Shown here one piece after another: positions 49,057-60,602 of a stretch of DNA of 64,000 bases (position 1 is the stretch's first letter; each line of letters starts with the position of its first letter). Below the pieces are notes generated by a model that was not told the DNA's origin, made no database searches, and was given only the letters and a program-made list of their open reading frames with translations. The translations under genes and the position numbers were made by a program. The stretch is from Pampus argenteus (lineage: Eukaryota; Chordata; Actinopteri; Scombriformes; Stromateidae), in NCBI GenBank assembly GCA_036937835.1, contig CM072875.1, forward strand, positions 13,467,001 to 13,531,000. The letters run 5' to 3'.

Positions 49057-49635
49057 GGGTGAAACCTGACAGTCGTTAGCTTGTTTGCTAACTAGCAGGC
49101 CAGTTTCTGGGGTCCGATAATGGTGCTACGAGGGAGGCGGCGGCCCTGGAAAAAGGAGATTGTGAAACACAGACCTCGGAGGAGGAGTCGTTCCAGGTTT
49201 TGGCAGTGAATCAAAGGTGTGTAACAACCAGGTTAAAGTTACGCTGTGGACCTTGCCCCCGTGACAAAGCACAGTCTGCATAAACCAAAACAAATCGAAC
49301 TGTGCTCTGTAAACGGACGTTTAACGGACGTACTTGGTACTTGTAGTTCCCAAACCCTAAAGTGTCTTTATGGAATCCTAATGTCCAACTGTCCATGAAC
49401 CACAACTCCCATAATGCAACACTCCGCTTCCTCATTCGTCGTATCCGTGTCAGTAAGCTACACCTACCCACAAAACCAACCAGCTACAAGGTATATTAAT
49501 TGATAACCAAGAGACAGTGAACATTTTTGCTATTTTAAATAGTAAAAACTTTATTCGCGAACCTATATATCTATTGAAATGTAAATATTTGTCAATTATG
49601 AATTTGTTACAAACAAGTAAACGACTTTTCTTGAC
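49057..49635. other. kdsr promoter region and gap to vps4b
   Basis: A GC-richer patch at about 49120-49200 upstream of the kdsr ATG is the likely promoter. The rest is short and without a recognised element; the vps4b transcript probably ends near its far side. Confidence 0.4.
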
Positions 49636-50978
49636 GTAGCTATGACTTTTATTTACATTGTGGAAACGAAAAACAGAATATCGTATGCATGCAAGGGTGA
49701 CCTCTTGACAAAGAAAAGGCTCAAGAATGGCTATGTATAGACATATTAAAATAATAGGTATACCCCATTAAAACTCAGAGTACAGTTCTGAACAATCTGT
49801 AAAAGAATTTACATGAAATGTGCAAGTATGACACATTTCTTAGTTGTAGTGACACTGCACTCAATATATAAGCCTCCTAACAAATTTAGAAATGAACCAA
49901 TACAAATCTTGCAGCTTCTCTAGAAGGCACACTTGTGCACACTGCCACTTATGGCTACATAAAGTTCATGCTTTGAGATGCATTCCTACGTTATTAAATG
50001 TACAATATGATGATATCTCCACCTGAGCCATCAGGGTCCAACTTTTAACAACACAGTCTTGTTCTATCAAAATCCTCAGTGACTTCATCTTAATATGTAA
50101 GGCTTAGTTTTTTTGCAGTTCAGAATGATCAGCAAAGCTTGTGAACGAAAATGAAAAATATGTACAGTAGGTTGTGAAAATAGAAACCCATGAGCTGAGT
50201 GACAAAGAAAAAGCTATTGGGTCTTTGAAAATAATGCTGGTCTGGCACCTTTGGTGATCCATCCTAATAGCTGTGTAGAATTTAAATCACAGTAAACAGC
50301 ATACCAATTGTCATTTGCCAAGAAACTGGATAGACAATCCAAAATTGCCCCAAGACCTGATGCAGCTCTCATCCTGAGTATCTTTGTCCCAAACATCTAT
50401 GTCCTTTACCTTGAGACTCTGAATATAGATTTTATCGCAACAAATCCAATGAATTCATGCCCCGCTTCACTTCCCCAGCCTACAAATTATACATTCCACA
50501 AAATACAGTATATACTGTAAATGCTTGTTTTTCCTTAATACAAAATATAGATTTAGGGCCACTTTAGTCCAGTGAGATTTACCCTGACTGGAAAATAAGT
50601 TAACATAATTATCTTTATTTCAATAGTTAGATTTCCAATAATATGTTGCATGTCTGCTGCTACTTTTATTAAGTTTCTTGGGTATTTCTTCACATGAATA
50701 CCTTTAGTGCACAAGTTAAACAATCCTCTAAATTTCTTATGTTGTACTGATTCTTTAAGATCAGCTGTGGATACTGGAGTCTTTAATCTTCTGTAGACAG
50801 TAGTGAATATTAAATCTGTGGTTATCAGATTGGCAAAAAAAGAACAGTAATCTTGCCCATTTATGATAAACCACAAGGCTTGGTGAATAGTTACGATGAG
50901 ACAGAGGGAAAAAAAGGACAGTAAAGACAGACAATCACAATTCCTTTGCTTTGGTTTGGCTTGACTGAAACATCCTGC
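49636..50978 (-). other. probable vps4b 3'UTR
   Basis: About 1.3 kb after the vps4b stop, AT-rich, ending around a minus-strand AATAAA at 49648-49653. A second signal lies near 49550. No coding frame recognised. Confidence 0.45.
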
Positions 50979-53900
50979 CTAGCCTTCCTGTCCAAAGTCC
51001 TCTGTAAATTTTTTCAGTTTGTCCAGATCTTGTTCATTAACTGTTGGCTTGGTGTTAGACAGAGACCTCAGCATGTCAGACTGAAAAGAAGAAGAAGAAA
51101 AAAAAAACTTTAATATGCAGATATATTACTATTGAAATGTGGGTGAAACATAATATTTTTATATCCTTACCATGCAAACTATAGGTTCCATTAGTTTTTC
51201 CCCAGGGACCTCCATCCATGTCATTTCAATTGCATTGGGATCACCAGGTGAGCAAGGAGTCAAGAGGTCATCTACAATACTGTTGGGGTCGTTTCTTGAT
51301 GGCCCTCGTACCTTATGAACCAAAATTAATAAAAATAAATAAATACAAAAAATGGCAATTACTCATAATCAGCAATAACACAAAGCACAAACCAGTGACA
51401 TATGTTAAAACACGTACCCGTTTGAAGTGGGTTGCTGACTGGACCTTTCTAACTGGTTGCATTAGAGCGTCTCTGACAATGATACTGACATCTGCACCTG
51501 AGTATCCGTCTGTTTTCTTGCCCAGAGTGACAAAGTCAGACTCTGAGAGACTGCTGGGAGTGGAGCCCAGATGGAGCTTGAACATGAAGGAGCGGGCATG
51601 CTCTTCAGGTAGCGGGATGTAGATCCTCTTCTCAAATCTGAGGTTGTATCAATGTACAGTGAGGACAAGTGAAAGATGACATGGTCACAAAAAACCTTTA
51701 CTAACTAATAACAAGTACCTTCTTCTGATGGCAGAGTCTAGGGTCCATGGGATGTTTGTTGCCCCAAGTACCAGCACTCCCTCGTTGTCATTCCCCACAC
51801 CTTCAAAGTCCAAAATAAATAAATCAGGGTAAAAACACACTTAACATTAGTTATCTTCTTCCACTGACACATGATGGCCCCTCTAGCTTGCTACAGATTT
51901 GTTACCACGTTACAGACAAACATAGGCCATCTAGGGGCCTCAAACCTGTCTGTATTAAAGCTAAAACACCAAGAATGACTTGCAAATTTGTTTATTCTGG
52001 ATTTCATTGCAGATGTGTACCACCTCACATAAAATGAATAAACTTTTATGAAATAAAATAATTAACTTCAGAGAAATTGAGCAGAATTGTTATAACACAA
52101 CATCAGCCACATATTTAATGTGTAATTAAGGTAGTCATCTGCAAACTAAAGTGATAATAACATAAGATTAGGGATGCAACAATTTCGCTATTAACCGCAC
52201 TTGTCACAGTTTTGTAACTGTAAAGGCTCAGCTACACTACAAGTGTTTCTGTTCTCATTTAAAAAAAGGGTTAGTGTTGCTCTATTATACACATTATTCA
52301 CTTATAGTGGGGTGTAGTTTAATATATTCTTTTAGCTAAAATTGTTGGAGAAAATGGCTAGATTTTGTTTTTACCCTTAAGGTCACTGTAGTCACTGAGA
52401 TTTCATCTATAACCATGTTTTGCTTCCAGCCACACCTTAATCAGTGATGATGTCAGCAGGTGTTTTTCCTTCACCTGTCAAAGAGCATTATTCTCTACTC
52501 TGACATCTGTTTGGAGGTGTGGCCAGGAGTTCAGCATGTTGTAATGTTTTATTCTGGTTTCTGTCCTCTGTCCTTGTTATTTAGAGCTTAATTAACATTA
52601 TTAACATAGCAATTCTTTACTGCTTTTACTTAAGAAGTTTAAGAAGTGCAGAGAATAGAAGTGTTGAGCAACTGCCATGTTCTGAAACAAAGGCCAGGAA
52701 TTCTAAATATATTAATCTGAATGTTTATCCAACCCTTGGACCTATTCACTGAGTGGCCCAACAACCAATCAACCAAATGTAATAAAGAGTGCCCATCAGC
52801 ACCTTCTAAACTGCCCACTGCAGCTGTAATTTTATCCTGTGCACAGCTTGAGTTTCTATGGTGACACATTTTTTATCCCATGCTATGCCAAAAAAAGATT
52901 CCAATAAAAATGTGGGATGAAACAAAGGGCCTGAAACTAAAATAAAAATACATTTCCTACTTGAACTGCCATTTTAGATTCCACAGACTGTTTCACAGAA
53001 TATTGCTGAAATATTACTGACACTACAACTATATCTCAAATAAATGATTTAGGACAATAAGGTTCATTTCATCCATGGTAACCATCACAAGTGATCCTTT
53101 TAGCTTATTAGACTTACCCTGCATCTGAACCAGGAACTCTGTCTTAATGCGGCGAGCAGCCTCACTCTCGTTCTCACTTCTTGAGCCGCAGAGTGAGTCA
53201 ATCTCATCAATGAAGATGATGGAAGGCTTGTGCTCCCTTGCAAGGCTAAAAAGATTCTTCACCAACCTAGGAAGAAGATAAAGTTTTCAGGAATTATATC
53301 AGCATGCTGAATCATGTTTATATGCTTAACCCATGTTTCTGTGCATCACTGATTATGTGACTCACTTTTCACTCTCTCCTAGCCATTTGGAGACAAGGTC
53401 AGATGAGGAGATGGAGAAGAACGTTGAGTTGTTTGCCTCTGTGGCAACAGCTTTGGCCAGATATGACTTTCCTGTACCTGGAGGTCCAAAAAGCAAGATC
53501 CCCCTCCATGGAGTTCTCTTTCCTATCAGTCAAGCAAAGAACAGGTAATTTAAAACTATATTAGTGGTAAAGGAATGTCAACAAAAAAACAGCATTAATC
53601 ACTCACACTGTCAATATGATAACAGCTCAATGCAACAAAGATGTATGATTATTTATTTAAGAGCAATGATGATCTGACCTTCATATTTAGGTCTATAAGA
53701 GTAAAAGTACCTGTGAAAAGGTGGGGGAATTTGATTGGAAGAATAACAGCTTCTTTTAGTGCTTCCTTGGCTCCCTCTAAACCAGCAACATCATTCCATT
53801 TGATGTTTGGCTTCTCCATGACAATTGCACCTGGAAAAAAAATCAACAGTCTGAGATAATACCTACATTATGACAACTAGCATGTAACTTGCACGAAATT

Positions 53901-55676
53901 GAGAAATATTATCTCACCCGGTGTCATATCAAACAATTAAAAACCTCCAGTAGTCCTCAAAAAGGAAATTGACTAACCTGAGAGCTGATTTTGGAACTTC
54001 TTTTTCTCTGGATCATCACCTTCATCACTTTCATTCCTGGGGACACAAACGGAGATCAATATAAAAAAATCTATATATTTTTCTATAAGGCATAAGGAAC
54101 ACTAATTTGATTTGATTTTCCATCAGATCTGAATGTCATCACATAAGCAGAAGTATCCCGCTGCCCCACCCACAAACACACCCTTTGTCAGAAGACTGTG
54201 ACTCTTTGACAGGCTTAGCCGGAGGAGCTTTTTCTTTCTTCTTAAGATACTCCTTCAACTTCTCTGCTCGGTCCAAGTATTCAGCACATTTTGCCCGGAT
54301 GCTCTGTTTTGCTTTGTCACCCTGGGTTTCATCTGTCAGGAATGAGGGGGAAAAAAAGTACACAAAGATTATTTCAGGCTTGAGCATTTGGTTTATGAAG
54401 TGACCGCTCTACAAAAAAAAAAAAGAAAAGACATCCGAACTATTACCAAACATTTTTTTCATTACTGTAGCGATCACCACTTTTATAACTATAAGAAATA
54501 TAAGGCCAGATATAATTAGACCTACAACAGGGTACATCCATTGAGAGAAGGGTGATTATCATATTGTGTGACTCTTGTTTGTGCAAACAGTTGTGATCAT
54601 CAGATTGCAGACACAGTACACTTAATGACAACGTGCTGCGTTATGCCTTACATTTCACCACATGAAGAAGGTACTGAACAGCAGACTGGTACAGATGCAG
54701 AGCTTCCTCGTAGTTCTGAGCTTTATCCTCTTGAGCTGCCTTGCTGGCAAGCTCAATGGCTTTCTGAAATAAAATAAAAAGACACAGAACAATGTTGTTA
54801 ATACAGATTAAAATATGTAAGAACTTTAAAAGTGTCTCAACACGTATCAAACAGCCAACCAACGCAAAGTAACAAATGTCAGCAGATAAGAATATGAAAT
54901 TAATTGAAAAGGGACTTAATTAAATTGTTATGTCAGCGATAACATTAACATTCCCATAGGTGTATAGGCCTATGCATATTCTCATAGCTGTATAGTTAAC
55001 GTCCTTTAACGTATGTAGCCAAAATATCTCATCACAGTTCATCCATCTCATGTAGTGACACTATATACACTGAGGTAAGAGTGCCTCAACCCGAGTTTGA
55101 ATAAACTTGCTTTCACTTCCTTTTAATCACCATATATTTAAAGCATAACTATAACACAGTCTACAGAATAAAACGGTAACATGTTTGCTGTCTATTTTTA
55201 GTGGATGTATTTGTACAGACCAAACACAACAAACTGGCTAGCAGCGTCTAATAAATAAATAGCCGTCTTGTTAATGTTAATAAAAGCTCACAGTAATGTT
55301 ATGACTTACAACAATTACCATAACTGTGTGTACTGTTCCGGAGGAAGATACCGGCCTTTCAATATACAATATACATATACGCCACAGTGTAAGCCTTCTG
55401 TGGTCATTAGTATTGTTCACGGGTTAACTATTGAATTATCCCTGGTTAGCTAACGCCAAGTGAGCTAACAGGGCTAGTTAGCAGCTAATGATACAAACGT
55501 TACGTTATTTTATATCTTTGGACGCATTTATATCGAAAACCACCCAATAAAAATAGGCCAAACATTTAAGACTAAGTTTAGTCGTTGATGTGAACAACTT
55601 TGTTAGCTTATTTACACATTTTAGCCAGCTCATGAGTTGGTCCTCAACTTACGTGTACATTTTTGTTGGTAGCCAT
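50979..55676 (-). CDS. vps4b: vacuolar protein sorting 4B, ESCRT-III AAA+ ATPase
   Basis: Hexameric ATPase that disassembles ESCRT-III filaments in multivesicular body formation, cytokinesis and nuclear envelope sealing. Eleven coding exons: 55676-55653, 54763-54652, 54332-54182, 54036-53978, 53830-53711, 53522-53366, 53266-53118, 51800-51719, 51637-51418, 51311-51171, 51080-50979; 438 residues (human 444), one frame throughout. An N-terminal MIT domain (about 9-80) binds CHMP tails; a charged linker follows. The AAA+ core has Walker A GPPGTGKS (168-175), Walker B IIFIDE (224-229) and the arginine motif AIRRR (281-285). The VPS4 C-terminal helix [11 protein letters not shown] is complete. The donor of exon 3 (GG|GTGTGT) is weak. 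VPS4B rather than VPS4A follows mainly from linkage to bcl2 and kdsr. Confidence 0.95.
51801..53117 (-). other. vps4b intron between Walker B and arginine-motif exons
   Basis: The largest internal vps4b intron, 1.3 kb, AT-rich. I see no other feature in it. Confidence 0.8.
54764..55652 (-). other. first vps4b intron
   Basis: An 889-base intron between the eight-codon first exon and the MIT helix exon. No other feature seen. Confidence 0.85.
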
Positions 55677-56302
55677 AAGGGCTGATCACCTTGTCCAACA
55701 GTCGAAACGAATGTACCACCACAGTGCGTTGACAACTTTTAAACACAATGATGTGGAAAATAGCTTCACAATTAGACTGTTAACTTGATAAACTAGGTAT
55801 CCCTTTGACTTGTTTTCGTTGCAGATCGCTCCCGAGTAAGATCGAGGAGGGAACTTCCGCATCAATAGCCGATACTCGCGTGCCGTGTACGGAATGTGAT
55901 GACGTCAAGACGTAGCCTCGTTTATATAGGGCGCCATGTAAACCTTCAGTTACAGTTGAACATTTATCTCACTTTCCTCACATTTGAGAAACAAATTATT
56001 GTAAAACCAGGATATATAACATATAGCTAAATATAAAATCTAAATGTTAAATATAAAATCTAAAAGCTAAATGCTCGTAGCACTGGAGAGACCACTTTGA
56101 CTTTGATTAACCAAATTCAGTCTATACAAAACTATGAATGAACTATAAATGAATTATTAAACAGGTAGTTCTATCATGAGGCATATTATCATGATAGTCA
56201 TACACTTTATCTTGAATTTTGTCAGTCCACTCCGCAGCACATCCACTCAATTTTGAACCATATTATTCTGATTTTGCCATCATGTAAAACAAATATTATG
56301 TA
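55677..56302. promoter_or_regulatory. vps4b promoter region with CRE palindrome
   Basis: TGACGTCA at 55900-55907 lies about 225 bases upstream of the vps4b ATG, in a GC-richer patch (55830-55930). A short direct repeat, TAAATATAAAATCTAAA, occurs twice at about 56030-56063. The segment must also hold the 3' end of the upstream MIT-only gene; no minus-strand AATAAA was found between that gene's stop and the vps4b ATG. Confidence 0.45.
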
Positions 56303-57386
56303 TTATGATTCTGTAACAACCTCTTTATTCACAAGGTACTCCCGTAGTTCTTCCACTCTGTCCAGGTACATTTTGCATTTATCTCTGATCTTCTGGTTGC
56401 CATCTTTACCCTGTGGTTCACCTGATGGGAGGGACAACATATTCACTTAATAGCATTCTGCAAATATATTAATGCTTGTGACAGGCATCTTATAACAAGT
56501 TAAAGAAAAAAACAAAAACAAATCAATACTGGCACACAATTATAAAGATGTGCTATGTAAGTGTGACATTAGACGTAATGTGTTTCCAGCCACGGTGACT
56601 CACGTTTTAAGATGTGCAGAAAGTACTTGACAGCATGTTGGTAGGAGCTGATGGCCTCTTCATAGTTCCCAGCCTGGTCCTCCTGCGAGGCCTTCTGTGC
56701 TACAGCAATAGCTTTCTGAATGAATAGTGAGTTAATTCATATTTACTATTATACTTTCTGTTTCTACTGAAATTGCTACATCACCGCAACATCTTAGTTT
56801 CCAAGCTGTATCAATCTGCTTCAGATAAAACAAAAGTATATATAGTGTTGGGTTGTTACCAATAGCAGTCATTACCATCGCTTATAAATAAATCATTTAC
56901 ACAAATGTTCCTACTTTGAGCTAGTACTGAAATAGTAAATTCATTGACTAACTACTAATTTACGATATGACAACAGACCCTGACCCAGATGTTTTGATGT
57001 CATTGCAGTAAAAACACCAGGATCATGGAGCTGGTTTTATTAGTTGCTACTAATGATATTAATTACACAGATCTTTTTATTATTATTTTTAGATTCACTA
57101 TATGAACATTTATTTTGTTTTCTTCATTAATGTTATAATACATTTGATAATTTAGATCATTGGCTGCTTGTCTGACTAAGTAAAACATTTTATATGAATA
57201 TGCTTTGGCTCTGGTAACATGTGATAGACATTGATAGACTAAACTGTCAATGAATCTCGTCAGACACATGGATTATGATAGACTCAGTGGATCTGACTTA
57301 CTACACTCGTTTACTCTCCTCTTTATAAACAAACAGGGAACCATTAAGGCGTGTGTTTATCCTACCTGTAGATTTGTGGGGTCCAT
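56303..57386 (-). CDS. MIT-domain-only Vps4-like protein (partial tandem duplicate)
   Basis: Three exons copy the vps4b gene head: 57386-57366 (MDPTNLQ), 56715-56604 and 56421-56303. The middle exon is 112 bases, the same length and phase as vps4b exon 2; the third starts in the same phase as vps4b exon 3 but ends in TAA instead of continuing. All borders are canonical (CAG|GTAGG, TTTCTGAATGAATAG region acceptor CAG, C|GTGAGT, CATCAG). The product is 83 residues and nothing but an MIT domain, with QEDQAGNYEEA and MYLDRVEELREYL aligning to Vps4b [11 protein letters not shown] and [13 protein letters not shown]; about 60% identity by eye. No ATPase exons lie between it and vps4b. The open frame despite this divergence argues against a dead copy. 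By inference it could bind CHMP tails without ATPase activity. I know no described gene of this kind; function unknown. Confidence 0.65.
56716..57365 (-). other. first intron of the MIT-only gene
   Basis: A 650-base AT-rich intron. No other element recognised. Confidence 0.6.
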
Positions 57387-58775
57387 GTGGAGTCCTGTGA
57401 TAATGAAACAGATTTAATCCGTGGTCTTCGCCAGTCTTGTTATGTTTCTTTCTTTTCCTATGTCACTGCACAACAAGTTCCTGTTTGCTTATCACACCCT
57501 CTGCTGTGACACACACACGTCCATAAAGCAGCCTGCCCAGTCAGTCAGAGGAATGGTAACGATGTTGGGACACGGAAGCTCTCCTGCCAGTGAGTCACCA
57601 GGCTGAATTGTTGTCGTACAGGTTACGAACACAAGAAACACAAGTTGCTGTGCTTTTTGTTTGAATTGTCCAAAATAAACAGCTGTTTAGGAATGTCGCG
57701 ATTTTAATCCTCAGAACAATAAACGATAAGAGAAGACAGCACAGCAGTGACTGTAACTTAGTATGGAAACTCTTGTTACAAAAGGCCAACGTGACATATA
57801 AAACCTGCGACTTAAATTGTGTGTGTGTGTGTGCGCGCGCGACGTTAAACTACTTCACTAATGAGTCTCATGTGATGACTGTAAGATCCACTAGAGGTCG
57901 CCGCAGGATCTTTTTAACACCCCATAAACCTATAGGTGGTGTCCACAAGTTTGAGAATTTTGTTGTTGTTGTTGTTGTTGTTTTGTTTTTTGTGCTCCTC
58001 TGATTCTACAATAAGAAGGATACTATAGTTTACTGTTAAAACGATAAAAATAAGTTTAATTGAAACAATATTATAGCGTGTAGTAAGCTATTTAATAATA
58101 AAAAAATATATATATATATTTACCTAATTTTATTACCCAAATCTAATATTTCTGTTTGGATTTGGTTTTAATACAACCAGTTCTATGTTTTTTTCAGAAA
58201 TATCAACACCGTAAGTTTGGCCCACTGTTTGGCCCACTGCCTATAATACTATAATACAGTGTCTGTTTTGATTAACAAGATTGGATGATTGTAAAATTAA
58301 AAGTAGAAAGAAAGAAAGAAAGTTTTTCCGGAAAGTTTTGTTATGCAAATAAAACACTTTATAATTATTTAGTAGTAGGTTATTGTTGAAAGAAAAGAAA
58401 CTGTACTGCTGGGCAACGCTGTGTAAACTGTGTTTTGATACCTTTTGTCCCAACGCGGTGGATTAACGTAGAGCTCAGCCCATCGACAGCCTGACACCTG
58501 ATAGCTCCAGTGTGGCGCACAGTTGGGTGAAGCAGACAGAAAGCTGGCGTTCTTCATTTGGAAACATGCTTCAGACAGATCGAGCCTATCGCCTATCAAC
58601 AACAGGAGATCACCTTAAAGCTTTGTGTGAAATCACAGGTCGTGTAGTCCCGTGGAAAGAGACCCGCGCGTAAATTTGCGCAGCCCATTAGGCGCATTTC
58701 ATGGACAGCTATAGATGACAAGACCTGCACGCAGCGGGTTGCTCTCAGCATCTATAGAGATCTCTAGTGTGGAAC
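57387..58775. promoter_or_regulatory. divergent upstream region of MIT-only gene and laminin gene
   Basis: About 1.4 kb separates two head-to-head genes. It contains a GT/GC dinucleotide tract (57819-57842), a GTT tract (57960-57982), an AT repeat near 58105-58121, and a more CpG-rich patch at about 58600-58700 before the laminin ATG. Promoters are expected at both ends; no clear TATA box was assigned. Confidence 0.4.
57960..57982. repeat. GTT trinucleotide tract
   Basis: About seven GTT units in the intergenic region upstream of the laminin gene. Confidence 0.9.
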
Positions 58776-59759
58776 ATGGCGAGAGGAATGAGAGGAGCTC
58801 ATTTCCTCGCTACATTTTGTACTTTTTCGATGATACTTTTCAGGGACACACACGGACAAGTATCTTTTAATGGCTTGACAGGTTTTAGTTTGAATCCTCC
58901 GTATTTCAACCTCGCCGTAGGGTCTCGTATCTCTGCAACAGCAACCTGTGGTCAGGATGAAGCTGGGGGAGCGAGATATGAATTATACTGTAAACTCGTC
59001 GGTGGACCGACTACTGGACTTGATACCCAAAATATACAGGTAAGAAAATAAAGTGGGAACTTAGATGCGATCTTACTAAAGCGTTATGTCCGTGCGAAAA
59101 AATGCATAGGCGCACTATACATGTACTTATATAGTAATTACGTTGTAGCAGGATTTGTAGCTATATTTAACATATCAATCGACAGATTTGGGTTTTATTT
59201 ATGAATATTGTGCATTCTTAGTGTTTTCTTTCTTAAAAGTTACTACGTGAGTCTAAAGTGCTAACTCTGCCCACACAAAGTTGTAGAACTGCCAAAAACA
59301 GTTTTACACCATTGTTGTTAAGTCCCATGTTTTCGAAAAGAAATGCCCTTTCAACAGTGGTTCCCCCCCTTAGGAGTTACTCTGAAATGCCCTAGATTAC
59401 TGTAAAAAAAACAGTCTGACAATGACATGCCCACAGCTTTCTCTAAACCCAAGATTTGAAAGGATTTGCATTATTTGTGCCAATATTATTATTTTAGCAG
59501 CAGTTCTTTTGCTTGTGCCTCTATTCAAAGTCAAGATAAGCATGGAGTATGCTGTGATCATTTGGATGTGAGTGTATCTAAATACCAACAATTTGACACC
59601 ATTCAGGGTCAATTTTGTGACTACTGCAACTCTGATGACCCTAACAAAGCCTACCCTGCGACCAACGCCATCGATGGGACAGAGAGGTGGTGGCAGAGCC
59701 CTCCTCTCTCCAGAGGAATAAGCTACAATGAGGTGAACGTTACCCTGGATTTTGGGCAG
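58776..59759 (+). CDS. lama3: laminin subunit alpha, 5' end, 3'-partial
   Basis: Secreted basement-membrane chain. Two coding exons in phase 0: 58776-59039 and 59607-59759, giving the first 139 residues. The ATG at 58776 starts a signal peptide with a hydrophobic core (FLATFCTFSMILF), probably cleaved after about residue 27. The laminin N-terminal (LN) domain follows: NPPYFNLAVGSRI, ATCG, ELYCKLVGGP, then GQFCDYCNSDDPNKA, NAIDGTERWWQSPPLSRG and NVTLDFGQ. The LN domain drives polymerisation of laminins. It fits LAMA3 (long A form) or LAMA5; QGQFCDYCNS favours LAMA3, whose human gene shares chromosome 18 with BCL2, KDSR and VPS4B. The next exon, expected to start like LFHVAY, is not found before the window ends, so intron 2 exceeds 4.2 kb. 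Confidence 0.8.
59040..59606 (+). other. laminin gene intron 1
   Basis: A 567-base intron from GTAAGA to an acceptor ATTCAG. No other feature seen. Confidence 0.85.
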
Positions 59760-60568
59760 GTGAGATGATAATTCTTGACTCTTGCTATGAACAGCTGTTT
59801 ATCTGATGCTACCCGCAGTGTGAATAATGACTGTTCAGGGGGTGACTATAAAATATAGCACCTGGGTGCTACAGAGGGAATAGGAGGAAAGTGTTTTCTG
59901 CTTTGGCCCTTGCTTTACTGCTATGAGACATTTAGAAGAGTGCTTTAATTGGTGTGAAATCTTTTTAAGTATTTTCACACTTAGTGCTGTTTTTTGGTGC
60001 AAACTCTGCTAACTAGGAATGGATTTGTTTTGACATGTTGTTTTATTGACAGATATACCAAAGGTGATACATGATTATTATTTTTTTAAAAGTTTGAGCT
60101 TCATCACCCCAGCCAGCAGTGATCATGTGAATCATGTCCTGCAGTTGGATGCCTGCCAGGAATCAGATTCACGCCCGTTTGCCTGTTGATGTTCAATCAG
60201 TTTCAAGGAGTGCATTTTGGTCCTGGGTGTCTTGTGTGATGAAGGTTTGGAGCACTTTTTGGTGTAGACTTCAAAAAGAGAGCAACAAAGGAGCTCCCCT
60301 GCACACGTGTTGCATGTTTGGCTTCCAGTGGGCACTATGTCAGACAAATGGTGTTGGCTTTTCTTCCTCTGTTTTTAGACAGCAAAGATCCTACATGGCT
60401 AAATATAGTCAATGCTTACAAGCAGATGGACAAATGGTTCAGGGATATATGACCTTAATACGTGATAATGCTCACTTTGTTTTGGGAGCGGGGAAGGCAG
60501 CATTATTGCATTATGGTGTGCTATAAAGAGTATGGCTAGATCTCTTACTTATGACTACCCCACCTTAA

Positions 60569-60602
<34 letters not shown>

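Noticed and set aside
56303..57386. MITD1 as the identity of the MIT-only gene
   Set aside because: MITD1 has a second C-terminal domain and a different MIT sequence; exon lengths and phases here match vps4.
58776..59759. Laminin alpha-5 rather than alpha-3
   Set aside because: Not excluded, but the QGQFCDYCNS segment and linkage to the human chromosome 18 trio favour alpha-3.
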